In this document: in pieces, positions 1-6,471 of the stretch | Numbering within the stretch: the first letter of the stretch is position 1 | Layout of the letters: each line of letters starts with the position of its first letter | Assembly (NCBI GenBank): GCA_028279265.1 | Contig: JANQOC010000583.1 | Span: 1-7,658 of the forward strand | Direction of reading: 5' to 3' | Length of the DNA stretch: 7,658 bases | Source: Hyphomicrobiales bacterium | Lineage (GTDB): Bacteria; Pseudomonadota; Alphaproteobacteria; Rhizobiales; CAYWUX01 | Notes under the pieces: model-generated | What the model was told of the DNA's origin: nothing | Databases searched by the model: none | Seen by the model: only the letters and a program-made list of their open reading frames with translations | Translations under genes and position numbers: made by a program

Positions 1-33
1 CCCCTTGGCACATGGGCGATGGGCCGGGTTCAT
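1..33 (-). CDS. 5' end of a further gene downstream of nagZ (probably scpA), truncated by the window edge
   Basis: Only 11 codons are visible (MNPAHRPCAKG), too few to identify a family. An ATG at 33-31 on the minus strand is preceded by an AGGAA sequence about 9 bases upstream, and it lies 25 bases past the nagZ stop, so it fits the next cistron of the same operon. In many Alphaproteobacteria the gene after nagZ is scpA, which encodes the kleisin subunit of the Smc-ScpAB condensin. That identity rests on synteny only, not on the residues seen. A second ATG at 13-11 lies in another frame and has no comparable ribosome site. Confidence 0.4.
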   Translation of the reverse strand, partial: MNPAHRPCAKG

Positions 34-39
34 GGCCCA
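20..39 (-). repeat. GC-rich inverted repeat enclosing the start codon of the gene after nagZ
   Basis: TGGGCC (20-25) and GGCCCA (34-39) are perfect 6-bp inverted arms around an 8-base loop. In the minus-strand transcript the loop is AUGAACCC, so the proposed start codon is the first triplet of the loop. The repeat is read directly from the sequence. Any effect on translation is inference. Confidence 0.45.
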
Positions 40-58
40 ATTTCCTAGTTTAAATGAT

Positions 59-1087
59 TCAACCGGTCAATGAGAAGACTTCATCCAGCAACCGGTGGAT
101 TGTATCCTCTTGAATAATATCGGTTTTCTCATTTGTCCTCCGAATTATCTCCTGCACGTCCCGGTAACGGGTAAGCGCCGCACTATCAAGGGATGGCACG
201 GCCTCCCCGATAGATATCATTTCCTTCATGTCGCCGCTGCAATGGAGCCCGAGATCACACCCGGCGGCAAGAACGTTCATCATGCGCTCGCTGGCTGTGC
301 CCCTGAGCGCTTTCATGCCGATATCATCGCTGATGAGCAGGCCGTCAAAACCGATTTGGGAACGGATGACCCGGTGTATTAGCTCGGACGATGAGCTTCC
401 GGGCTCGGTTCGGTCATAACTCAAATAGCGCACATGGCTGGTCATCGCCGCCGGCAGATCTGATAATTCGCGAAAAGGCACGAAATCCCAGTTTTCCAGT
501 TCGTCACGATCTGAGGCGACATCGGGCAATTCTTCATGACTGTCGACAAGCGCCCGGCCATGACCGGGTATGTGTTTCATGATTGGTACGACACCATTTT
601 CCATATGTGCCTCGGCAACCATGCGGCCCAACCGAATGACATCGTCCGGATTGTCGCCATAGGCACGATCACCAATAATCGGATGGGCCTCTTCCTGGGG
701 GACATCAAGGACGGGGGCACAGTTCACATTGATGCCGTGACTTCTGAGCCCCCGGGCAAGCCAGCCGTAACAAGCCCTGAGTACCCCTTCCCCCTTGGCA
801 GGGTCCTTGCGATAGAGTTCCGAAAATTGCGCTGCGGATGGAAATCTTATCCATTCAGGAGGACCCATGCGCTGCACGCGGCCACCTTCCTGGTCAATGA
901 GTATGAGTGCATTCTGATCATCAAGAGCGCCAAACACCGCAGAGGTCAGCGCCCTCACCTGCCCTGGCGACTGGCAATTGCGGGCAAACAATATGATGCC
1001 TGCCGGTTTCATATTCCTGAGGAAACTATCTTCGTCCGGTGTCAGCTCAGCTCCGGACAAACCACATATGAAAGCCTTTGGAGGCAT
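59..1087 (-). CDS. nagZ: Beta-N-acetylhexosaminidase NagZ (glycoside hydrolase family 3)
   Basis: This 342-residue protein is a single-domain GH3 enzyme of the NagZ type. NagZ removes the non-reducing GlcNAc from GlcNAc-1,6-anhydroMurNAc (peptides) in the cytoplasm during peptidoglycan recycling. The sequence shows the substrate-site segment DQEGGRVQR (65-73), the mobile-loop signature KHIPGHG with DSH (171-184, catalytic His-Asp pair at D182 and H184) and SDDIGM with the likely nucleophile D254. There is no signal peptide, which agrees with a cytoplasmic enzyme of normal family length. The ATG at 1087 is preceded by GAGGTGG (1103-1097), and the N-terminus begins right at the usual first strand (AFICGLSG). 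It sits 66 bases after the SPOR gene and in the same reading frame, with only that gene's TGA between them. The product can feed anhydro-muropeptide signalling for beta-lactamase in some bacteria, but nothing here shows that. Confidence 0.95.
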   Translation of the reverse strand: MPPKAFICGLSGAELTPDEDSFLRNMKPAGIILFARNCQSPGQVRALTSAVFGALDDQNALILIDQEGGRVQRMGPPEWIRFPSAAQFSELYRKDPAKGEGVLRACYGWLARGLRSHGINVNCAPVLDVPQEEAHPIIGDRAYGDNPDDVIRLGRMVAEAHMENGVVPIMKHIPGHGRALVDSHEELPDVASDRDELENWDFVPFRELSDLPAAMTSHVRYLSYDRTEPGSSSSELIHRVIRSQIGFDGLLISDDIGMKALRGTASERMMNVLAAGCDLGLHCSGDMKEMISIGEAVPSLDSAALTRYRDVQEIIRRTNEKTDIIQEDTIHRLLDEVFSLTG

Positions 1088-1153
1088 AACGGGGTTCCAC
1101 CTCTGCTCAGCCCGGAAAGCTTCAAGCGGCAGATTTGTCGCGCAGAAGCCTTG

Positions 1154-3082
1154 TCAGATTTTTCGGATGATACAACCGCTCTTTAGCCCGGCATTCTTGA
1201 GTTGCAGACACAGTCGGCGCGCGGCGTCCTTGGAATTCACCGAGCCAATCTGCAGCCGGTACCAGGTTCCCCGTGACCCAAGATTCACTTTTTCGATGCG
1301 CGGACTGAGGCTACCGAGAATTGAGGAATATTTTTGCTGCATCGTGGCAAATGTCGCCAGCGCATCCGTCTGGCTCTTGTTCGAAGCGACCTGGATGGCA
1401 AATTTTTCATTGGTGGCTGCAGCCGGAGCGGCTTTTTTGGTTTTCGGCTGGACGACAGCGGGTTTCGGATCCAGGGAAGCTAACCGCTGACCAGCAGCAG
1501 CGGTATTATTGGTATTAGCTGTTCCTGCGGTGTTTGATTTGCGCGCTGGCAGGGATGCGGAAATCGCCGGTTTCTTGTTAACGGTCTGAGCTGTATCCGC
1601 CTGGGCGACCTTGACCTGCTGCACCGGTTTTGACGTCGATGAATTTTGCAGGTTGGAAATGCTCAATCCTGAAAGGCCGGTGTTGACGTCGTCATCCGAT
1701 GCGGATGCCGAAGTGGGTTTGGCCGGCTTCAATATTGTTCCATCCGGTCGGACAATAAGGGTCCTGACCTTGCGGGGGCCGGACGGCTTTGTGGGTTCGG
1801 TAATTGCCGTCGAGCCGGTTCGCTCTGCCGAATTGTTCACAGCACCACGCAGGCTCGGGGGCCGACCGGGCTGCTGTGCGAGACCGATGCCGCCACCCGC
1901 AATGGAGATGCCAGCGGTTGATGTCGTCGTTTCCAGAACATCTTCCTGGCGTGAAACCAGGCGCTCGCTATCTTTGCCCGGGCCATCCGTATTCTGCAGA
2001 CGGTCGTAAATAGCCTTGTTCTTGTTGGCAAATTGCCTTCCACTCGGTTCTGTCGGTTTTTCCTTCACCGGTTTGGAACTGGCGCGAACCAATGGCGTGT
2101 CACCACTGAGGCTGTCACCGAAAGGCATGGATATCATGCCGTTCTTGACGGCATAGGCGGCACCGCCACCAAACAGAATAACGGTTATGGCTGCCGTCCC
2201 CAGGAATAGTCCACGGCGCGGTCGCGGCGGCGGATCACCCCGGTAGCTGTCAAGCGCGTACTCACCTTCGTAGTAACTCGCATCCATCGGGTCCTGCGGT
2301 TCGCCGTAGGCATCAGCATGGAGCGGCTGATCCGCATAAGGATCTGCGTAATCGTCCTGCGCCCGCGAGCCGAACTGGTTGTCGAGACCAAAGCTGTCGG
2401 CGGATTGCTGATCCTGGAAAGGCTCCGTGTAGGGCAAGGAAGGTGTCGTCAGTTGCATGCCGAAATCGTGATCCTGTTCCGGCTGGCCAAACGAACTGTG
2501 GTCTGTCGTGCGATTCTGAAACGGTGAATTGGCGGGCAAGGACGTATCCCTGTAAGGATAGTCGGTTTGCGGATCCTGGTTTCGGGACTGCAGACCCGAT
2601 CCCGCCTGATAATTATCCAGTCCTGAAACTGGGGATTGACCTGAATCCCTGAACCCGCTTTCCCGCGGCATCTCATGGCCGGTATTCTGGGTGTAACGTG
2701 TCAGTTGTCCCGAGCCAGCCCCGTAGTTGGGATCATGACCCATATGGCTCTGATCGTACTGGGACGCAGCTTGATGGCTCGGTTCCGTATACGGCGATGC
2801 GACTTGTCCCTGGTTTCCCGCGGGCAATTGCGGCTGCGACTGCGGTGTTTGACCCGCCAGTTGCGAAGCCAGATAATTGCTGGTCGTCGATTGCTGCTGT
2901 GCCGGAATATTCTGCTGATGAGTGGGCTGGTTTTGCTGATAGGGATTCTGATTTTGATATCCCCCCGCTCCTGTCGAGGCGACACCGTTGTCCATCATCG
3001 GCCCGCGATTATCGAGGGGCCGCCTGAACTGTTCCGGAATTGGTCGCTTAGGAAGGCTGGAATTATCATCTGACATTGCCAT
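1154..3082 (-). CDS. Single-pass membrane protein with C-terminal SPOR (peptidoglycan-binding) domain and Q/N-rich cytoplasmic arm
   Basis: The 642-residue protein has three parts. Residues 1-290 are hydrophilic and low-complexity, rich in Q, N, Y, G, S and P. Residues about 291-312 form one hydrophobic segment preceded by PRPRR, which predicts the N-terminus in the cytoplasm and the C-terminus in the periplasm. A long Ser/Thr/Lys/Pro linker then leads to a SPOR domain at about 559-642. SPOR domains bind septal glycan strands stripped of stem peptides, so a role in division or cell-wall remodelling is likely. The only two cysteines, C625 and C637, lie in the SPOR domain and may form a disulfide. 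The arm has degenerate repeats: PYTEP at 97-101 and 217-221, and NY-x-AGSG at 119-125 and 157-163. The start at 3082 has AAGGGA 8 bases upstream; an ATG two codons later is less well placed. The gene lies between argS and nagZ. Apart from the SPOR domain I recognise no family. Confidence 0.9.
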   Translation of the reverse strand: MAMSDDNSSLPKRPIPEQFRRPLDNRGPMMDNGVASTGAGGYQNQNPYQQNQPTHQQNIPAQQQSTTSNYLASQLAGQTPQSQPQLPAGNQGQVASPYTEPSHQAASQYDQSHMGHDPNYGAGSGQLTRYTQNTGHEMPRESGFRDSGQSPVSGLDNYQAGSGLQSRNQDPQTDYPYRDTSLPANSPFQNRTTDHSSFGQPEQDHDFGMQLTTPSLPYTEPFQDQQSADSFGLDNQFGSRAQDDYADPYADQPLHADAYGEPQDPMDASYYEGEYALDSYRGDPPPRPRRGLFLGTAAITVILFGGGAAYAVKNGMISMPFGDSLSGDTPLVRASSKPVKEKPTEPSGRQFANKNKAIYDRLQNTDGPGKDSERLVSRQEDVLETTTSTAGISIAGGGIGLAQQPGRPPSLRGAVNNSAERTGSTAITEPTKPSGPRKVRTLIVRPDGTILKPAKPTSASASDDDVNTGLSGLSISNLQNSSTSKPVQQVKVAQADTAQTVNKKPAISASLPARKSNTAGTANTNNTAAAGQRLASLDPKPAVVQPKTKKAAPAAATNEKFAIQVASNKSQTDALATFATMQQKYSSILGSLSPRIEKVNLGSRGTWYRLQIGSVNSKDAARRLCLQLKNAGLKSGCIIRKI

Positions 3083-3090
3083 TTAGTGAA

Positions 3091-3096
3091 TCCCTT
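3091..3096 (-). promoter_or_regulatory. Ribosome binding site of the SPOR gene
   Basis: AAGGGA lies 8 bases before the ATG at 3082 and 14 bases before the second in-frame ATG at 3076. The spacing favours the first ATG as the start. Confidence 0.65.
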
Positions 3097-3178
3097 GGTC
3101 TTTTATTGTCCGTGCCCCATTCGAAGGAATTTTGTTAAGAATCAACCGCATAAATTGATTATAGCGCAATTCTCAAGA

Positions 3179-4939
3179 CTAACGCATCTCTTCAATGGCT
3201 TTTACACCTAGGATGTTAAGTCCGGAAGCCAATACGCCAGCAAATGACCATAGCAATATGAGACGAGCCTTCGTCAACGGTCGGTCTTCTTCCCTGATAA
3301 ACCGTAATTGTGGCAACTCTTTGCCTCTGTTCCAAAGAGCGTGAAATTCTCCAGCTAACTCATATAGATAGAAGGCTAGCCTATGAGGTTCGTGGAACGA
3401 AGCGGCCGCCGCGATCATACCGGGAAATTGCCCGAGTTTCTTGATAACGCTGATCTCCGCCGGATCCGTCAAACCGCTTAAATCCACATCTTGTACAAGC
3501 AATTTTTCCACATCAAATTCTGGACTAACCGTTTTTGCATTACGAAACACCGAGTGAGATCGGGCATGGGCATACTGGACATAGAAAACCGGATTATCTT
3601 TCGACTGCTCCAGAACCTGCGAAAAATCAAAATCCAAAGGCGCATCATTGCGCCGGTAAAGCATCATGAAGCGCACCACGTCGCGACCGACCTCGTCGAC
3701 CACATCCCGTAGCGTCACGATATTGCCGGACCGCTTCGACATTTTGACGGGCTCCCCGTCGCGCAACAGGTTCACAAGCTGGCAAATCTTGATATCCAGT
3801 TCAGCACTTTCCTCCGTCAGTGCCCCGACGGCGGCCTTCATGCGTTTGACGTAGCCGCCATGATCGGCACCGAGGACATTGATCATGGTTTTGAAGCCGC
3901 GCTCAAACTTGTCCTTGTGGTAAGCCATGTCGGAAGCGAAATAGGTATAGCTGCCGTCTGATTTTTTCAGGGCCCGGTCGACATCGTCGCCAAACCTGGT
4001 CGAGCGGAACAGCGTCTGTTCCCTGTCTTCCCAGTCATCGGGAAGCTGGCCCTTCGGCGGCGGCAACCGCCCCTCATAAACCAGGTCCCGTTCCTGCAGC
4101 CAGTTGATGGTATCCGCAACCTTGTCCACTTTTCCATCAATGAGGGAGCGTTCCGAGAAAAAATTATCGTGATGAATATTGAGCGCTGCGAGATCATCGC
4201 GAATATCCGCCATGTTCATCTCAATAGCCTTGTCGCGGACAATCGGCAGCCATTGGGAATCCGGCATTTCCAGAAGCTTGTTCCCAAACTCCTCGGCCAG
4301 CGCCTCGCCGACTTTGATCAGATAGTCACCGGGATAGAGCCCTTCGCCGATCTCCCCAATATCTTCTCCCAATGCTTCCCGGTAACGCAAAAACGCCGAT
4401 TGCGCCAGAACATCGACCTGGCTTCCGGCATCATTGATGTAATACTCCCGAGTGACGTCATATCCGACGAACTCCAGAAGCCGGGCCAGAGAATCCCCGA
4501 AAATCGCCCCGCGACAATGCCCCACATGCAGCGGACCCGTTGGATTGGCCGATACAAACTCGACATTGACGGCCTGTCCCTCGCCCTCGGAGCTGCGACC
4601 GAAACCGCCGGTGTTTCGGGCGATCTGTTCAAGAAGATCGAGCCAGAATTGCGCCGAGAGGGTCAGGTTGATGAAACCGGGTCCCGCGATTTCAATTTTT
4701 TCCGCAATGCCAGATTCTGAAAGGGCGCCGACAATGCGTTGGGCCAGATCTCTTGGCTTCTCTTTCGCCGGTTTTGCCAGGACCAGGGCAATGTTGGTCG
4801 CCAGATCTCCATGGGCAGGATCCCGTGTGGCTTCCACCGTCCATCCCATTTGTGCCGTTCCCGCAGGCAGGAGATTTTCGGCTTCGAGCTTCGTGGCAAT
4901 ATCTGATATTTTGGTTCTAATGAATTTGTTTACATCCAT
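3179..4939 (-). CDS. argS: Arginyl-tRNA synthetase
   Basis: This 586-residue class I synthetase charges tRNA-Arg with arginine using ATP. Its order of parts is complete: an N-terminal ArgRS-specific domain at about 1-95 (GDLATNIAL at 44-52, GPGFINL at 86-92), the catalytic Rossmann fold opening with SANPTGPLHVGH (130-141, the HIGH motif), KMSKRSGN (399-406, the KMSKS loop with Arg in place of the last Ser) and the helical DALR anticodon-binding domain from about 450 to the end. The length is normal and no key residue is missing. The ATG at 4939 has AGGAG (4954-4950) ten bases upstream. The gene follows dgt by 90 bases and precedes the SPOR gene by 96 bases, all on one strand. A hairpin-forming inverted repeat lies in the leader just ahead of the ribosome site. 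Confidence 0.98.
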   Translation of the reverse strand: MDVNKFIRTKISDIATKLEAENLLPAGTAQMGWTVEATRDPAHGDLATNIALVLAKPAKEKPRDLAQRIVGALSESGIAEKIEIAGPGFINLTLSAQFWLDLLEQIARNTGGFGRSSEGEGQAVNVEFVSANPTGPLHVGHCRGAIFGDSLARLLEFVGYDVTREYYINDAGSQVDVLAQSAFLRYREALGEDIGEIGEGLYPGDYLIKVGEALAEEFGNKLLEMPDSQWLPIVRDKAIEMNMADIRDDLAALNIHHDNFFSERSLIDGKVDKVADTINWLQERDLVYEGRLPPPKGQLPDDWEDREQTLFRSTRFGDDVDRALKKSDGSYTYFASDMAYHKDKFERGFKTMINVLGADHGGYVKRMKAAVGALTEESAELDIKICQLVNLLRDGEPVKMSKRSGNIVTLRDVVDEVGRDVVRFMMLYRRNDAPLDFDFSQVLEQSKDNPVFYVQYAHARSHSVFRNAKTVSPEFDVEKLLVQDVDLSGLTDPAEISVIKKLGQFPGMIAAAASFHEPHRLAFYLYELAGEFHALWNRGKELPQLRFIREEDRPLTKARLILLWSFAGVLASGLNILGVKAIEEMR

Positions 4940-4967
4940 GGGAACGGCGCTCCTGCCGCAGAAGAAT

Positions 4968-4985
4968 GATATCGAAACCGATATC
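4968..4985 (-). repeat. Hairpin-forming inverted repeat in the dgt–argS gap
   Basis: GATATCG (4968-4974) and CGATATC (4979-4985) are perfect 7-bp arms around a 4-base loop, 14 bases upstream of the argS ribosome site. On the minus strand it is followed by ATTCTTCTG, not a T-run, so it does not look like an intrinsic terminator. It could be an mRNA processing or stabilising hairpin, or a protein-binding dyad. Confidence 0.55.
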
Positions 4986-5029
4986 CCAGAACTCTATTCT
5001 CAGGTGTGGTGATTCGCACGGGATGGGGA

Positions 5030-6235
5030 CTATCTTAATTCCGGGGTGACGTCAAACAATCTTGCATGTTCATTCGCAGCAAATCGATCCGTCATTCCCG
5101 CGACAAAATCCCTGATGGCGGAACGGCGCTGATTGTCGCCTGTGAGATCCCGGTTTTTAGCCCAATCTCCGGGAATAGTTTGCGGATGTTCCACATAGTA
5201 TTGAAATAGATCGAGAACAATATCTTCGGCACTTTGTATGATGCGGACAATTCTCGGATGTCGATAGACAAATGAAAACAGAAATGATCGCAGTTCATCG
5301 AGTTGTTTTTCCAGACTTTCAGAAAATGCAACCACAGACTGCGACGCCGATTGAATATCAGCCAGGGATCCGGGATTCAACTGATCCAGACGCCGTTCCG
5401 TTTCTGCAATCACATCATTCACGAGTTGCGTAATCAAACGCCGTTTGAGCTCATAGAGGCGACGGGAATGTTCCAGCCCTTCATAGTCCTGACCCATTTC
5501 CAATAACAGGTCGCGCACAAGGGGAACGCTTGCAAGCTCCTCAAAATTTATCAGCTCGGCTCTGAGGCCGTCATCGATGTCGTGAGCATTGTAGGCAATA
5601 TCATCGGCAATCGCCGCGACCTGGGCTTCTACGGAAGCAAACTGATGCAGGGCCAGGTCATGTTTCCTTGAATAGTTGACGATCGGCAGTGGTATGCTTT
5701 TCCCGCTCAAAGTCTTTGCCGGACTGTCGTCAGGCTGCATCAGGGGACCATTGTGTTTCACAAGACCCTCGAGGGTTTCCCAGGTTAAATTGAGACCGTC
5801 AAAATCCCTGTAAAGCTGTTCAAGTTCCGTGACAACCCGCAAGCTCTGGGCATTGTGATCGAAGCCTCCGATGTCTCTGGTCGCTTCATCCAGGGCCCGC
5901 TCGCCGGCATGACCAAAAGGCGTGTGACCAAGATCGTGAGCCAGTGCCAGAGCCTCGGTCAGATCCTCATCAATGCGAAGGACCCGGGCAAGAACCCGGG
6001 CAATCTGAGAGACTTCCAGACTGTGGGTCAGCCGCGTTCTATAGTGGTCCCCTTCATGGTAGATAAAGACCTGGGTTTTGTAACTGAGACGCCGAAAGGC
6101 CGTGCAGTGAACGATCCGATCACGGTCTCTTTGAAAGTGAGACCGGGTCGTGCTGTCGGGCTCGTCGATCAATCGTCCACGACTGCGCGCGACATGGGAC
6201 GCATAGGGAGCCAGTATTTCAGCGGAAATTGCCAC
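5030..6235 (-). CDS. dgt: Deoxyguanosinetriphosphate triphosphohydrolase-like protein (HD domain dNTPase)
   Basis: The 401-residue protein belongs to the bacterial Dgt-like HD family, which hydrolyses dNTPs to deoxynucleosides and triphosphate. The metal-binding HD signature is intact: H71 in RLTHSLEVSQIAR (68-80), H100-D101 in AHDLGHTPFGHAGE (99-112) and the distal Asp in ADDIAYNAHDIDDG (210-223). FDHNAQSLR (125-133) and the N-terminal FQRDRDRIVHCTAFRRL (34-50) are also typical. The length of about 400 fits the short alphaproteobacterial type rather than the longer E. coli Dgt, so the exact substrate range is not certain. The start is GTG at 6235, supported by GAGG (6248-6245) nine bases upstream. 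No in-frame ATG exists between it and the upstream stop at about 6286. dgt is the first gene of the leftward cluster and diverges from erpA. I could not pick a convincing promoter for it. Confidence 0.95.
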   Translation of the reverse strand: MAISAEILAPYASHVARSRGRLIDEPDSTTRSHFQRDRDRIVHCTAFRRLSYKTQVFIYHEGDHYRTRLTHSLEVSQIARVLARVLRIDEDLTEALALAHDLGHTPFGHAGERALDEATRDIGGFDHNAQSLRVVTELEQLYRDFDGLNLTWETLEGLVKHNGPLMQPDDSPAKTLSGKSIPLPIVNYSRKHDLALHQFASVEAQVAAIADDIAYNAHDIDDGLRAELINFEELASVPLVRDLLLEMGQDYEGLEHSRRLYELKRRLITQLVNDVIAETERRLDQLNPGSLADIQSASQSVVAFSESLEKQLDELRSFLFSFVYRHPRIVRIIQSAEDIVLDLFQYYVEHPQTIPGDWAKNRDLTGDNQRRSAIRDFVAGMTDRFAANEHARLFDVTPELR

Positions 6236-6244
6236 GGTACGTCG

Positions 6245-6248
6245 CCTC
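6245..6248 (-). promoter_or_regulatory. Ribosome binding site supporting the GTG start of dgt
   Basis: GAGG on the minus strand lies nine bases before the GTG at 6235-6233. It decides the start, because no ATG is available in this frame before the upstream stop. Confidence 0.6.
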
Positions 6249-6256
6249 GGTGACCC

Positions 6257-6277
6257 TTTGAATAATCCGGATTCAAA
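6257..6277. repeat. 21-bp inverted repeat just upstream of dgt
   Basis: TTTGAAT (6257-6263) and ATTCAAA (6271-6277) are perfect 7-bp arms with a 7-base centre. They overlap a second perfect palindrome, AATCCGGATT (6264-6273). The element ends 22 bases before the dgt start, so it could be an operator or a leader hairpin next to the ribosome site. Confidence 0.5.
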
Positions 6278-6285
6278 CCTATGTT

Positions 6286-6312
6286 AATATCATCCGATTG
6301 AATTATGATATT
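6286..6312. repeat. AT-rich inverted repeat upstream of dgt
   Basis: AATATCAT (6286-6293) and ATGATATT (6305-6312) are perfect 8-bp arms with an 11-base loop. The stem is too AT-rich to be a good terminator even though T residues follow on the plus strand. It may be an operator, or it may be chance in AT-rich DNA. Confidence 0.4.
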
Positions 6313-6411
6313 TTTATCTTTTCGGGTTATCATCCCCTGATGGCTGAAAGCCGGACCCTAAAGCCATACACTATAAGCCATGGCCTGGATTGACGATGTA
6401 AACCAAACCGA

Positions 6412-6420
6412 TTATTCACA
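6412..6420 (+). promoter_or_regulatory. DnaA-box-like 9-mer
   Basis: TTATTCACA matches the DnaA box consensus TTATNCACA and lies beside the AT-rich stretch 6421-6440. A match this short can arise by chance in a window of this size, and a similar TTTTCCACA occurs inside argS. Binding is not shown. Confidence 0.25.
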
Positions 6421-6452
6421 ATAATATCGATATATATTAAGGACTTGCCTAA

Positions 6453-6471
6453 TTGACATCTGTGATTTCAA
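6453..6471. promoter_or_regulatory. 19-bp operator-like dyad overlapping the erpA promoter
   Basis: TTGACATC and GATTTCAA flank a TGT centre. The arms agree at 7 of 8 positions, giving TTGA-x-ATC / GAT-x-TCAA. The dyad covers the -35 hexamer and half the spacer, where a bound repressor would block RNA polymerase. It is not an exact match to the FNR box (TTGAT-N4-ATCAA) or to the TGA-N9-TCA iron box of Rhodobacterales. The regulator is unknown. Confidence 0.45.

Noticed and set aside
536..1186. 216-codon open frame on the plus strand opposite nagZ
   Set aside because: It lies wholly antisense to a clear GH3 gene with intact motifs, and its translation resembles no family. It is a by-product of the codon use of nagZ.
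2675..3073. Plus-strand open frames of 109-132 codons opposite the Q-rich arm of the SPOR protein
   Set aside because: They are complement translations of a low-complexity coding region. The hydrophobic or Arg-rich look follows from reading Gln/Asn codons backwards.
3140..3160. AATCAA / TTGATT inverted repeat after argS
   Set aside because: The stem is only 6 bp, AT-rich, with a 9-base loop and no T-run, so it is not a credible terminator.
3158..3163. Perfect TATAAT on the minus strand between argS and the SPOR gene
   Set aside because: No acceptable -35 lies 16-18 bases upstream. The nearby TTGAGA (3176-3171) is only 7 bases away, so I do not call a promoter.
3504..3512. TTTTCCACA, resembling a DnaA box
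   Set aside because: It is inside argS coding sequence and isolated; such near matches are expected by chance.
4169..5012. Two overlapping plus-strand open frames of 183 and 186 codons opposite argS
   Set aside because: They are antisense to well-conserved argS coding sequence, overlap each other in different frames and show no recognisable domain or ribosome site.
5012..5016. GANTC (CcrM-type) sites in several intergenic gaps (for example near 56, 3139, 5011 and 6270)
   Set aside because: The count is close to what chance gives for a 4-base-specific motif, and there is no methylation information.
6340..6424. Two tiny plus-strand frames upstream of erpA: 6340-6393 (17 residues) and 6380-6424 (MAWIDDVNQTDYSQ)
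   Set aside because: Neither has a ribosome site, they overlap each other, and they lie upstream of the best promoter candidate for erpA, so they would not be leader peptides of that transcript.
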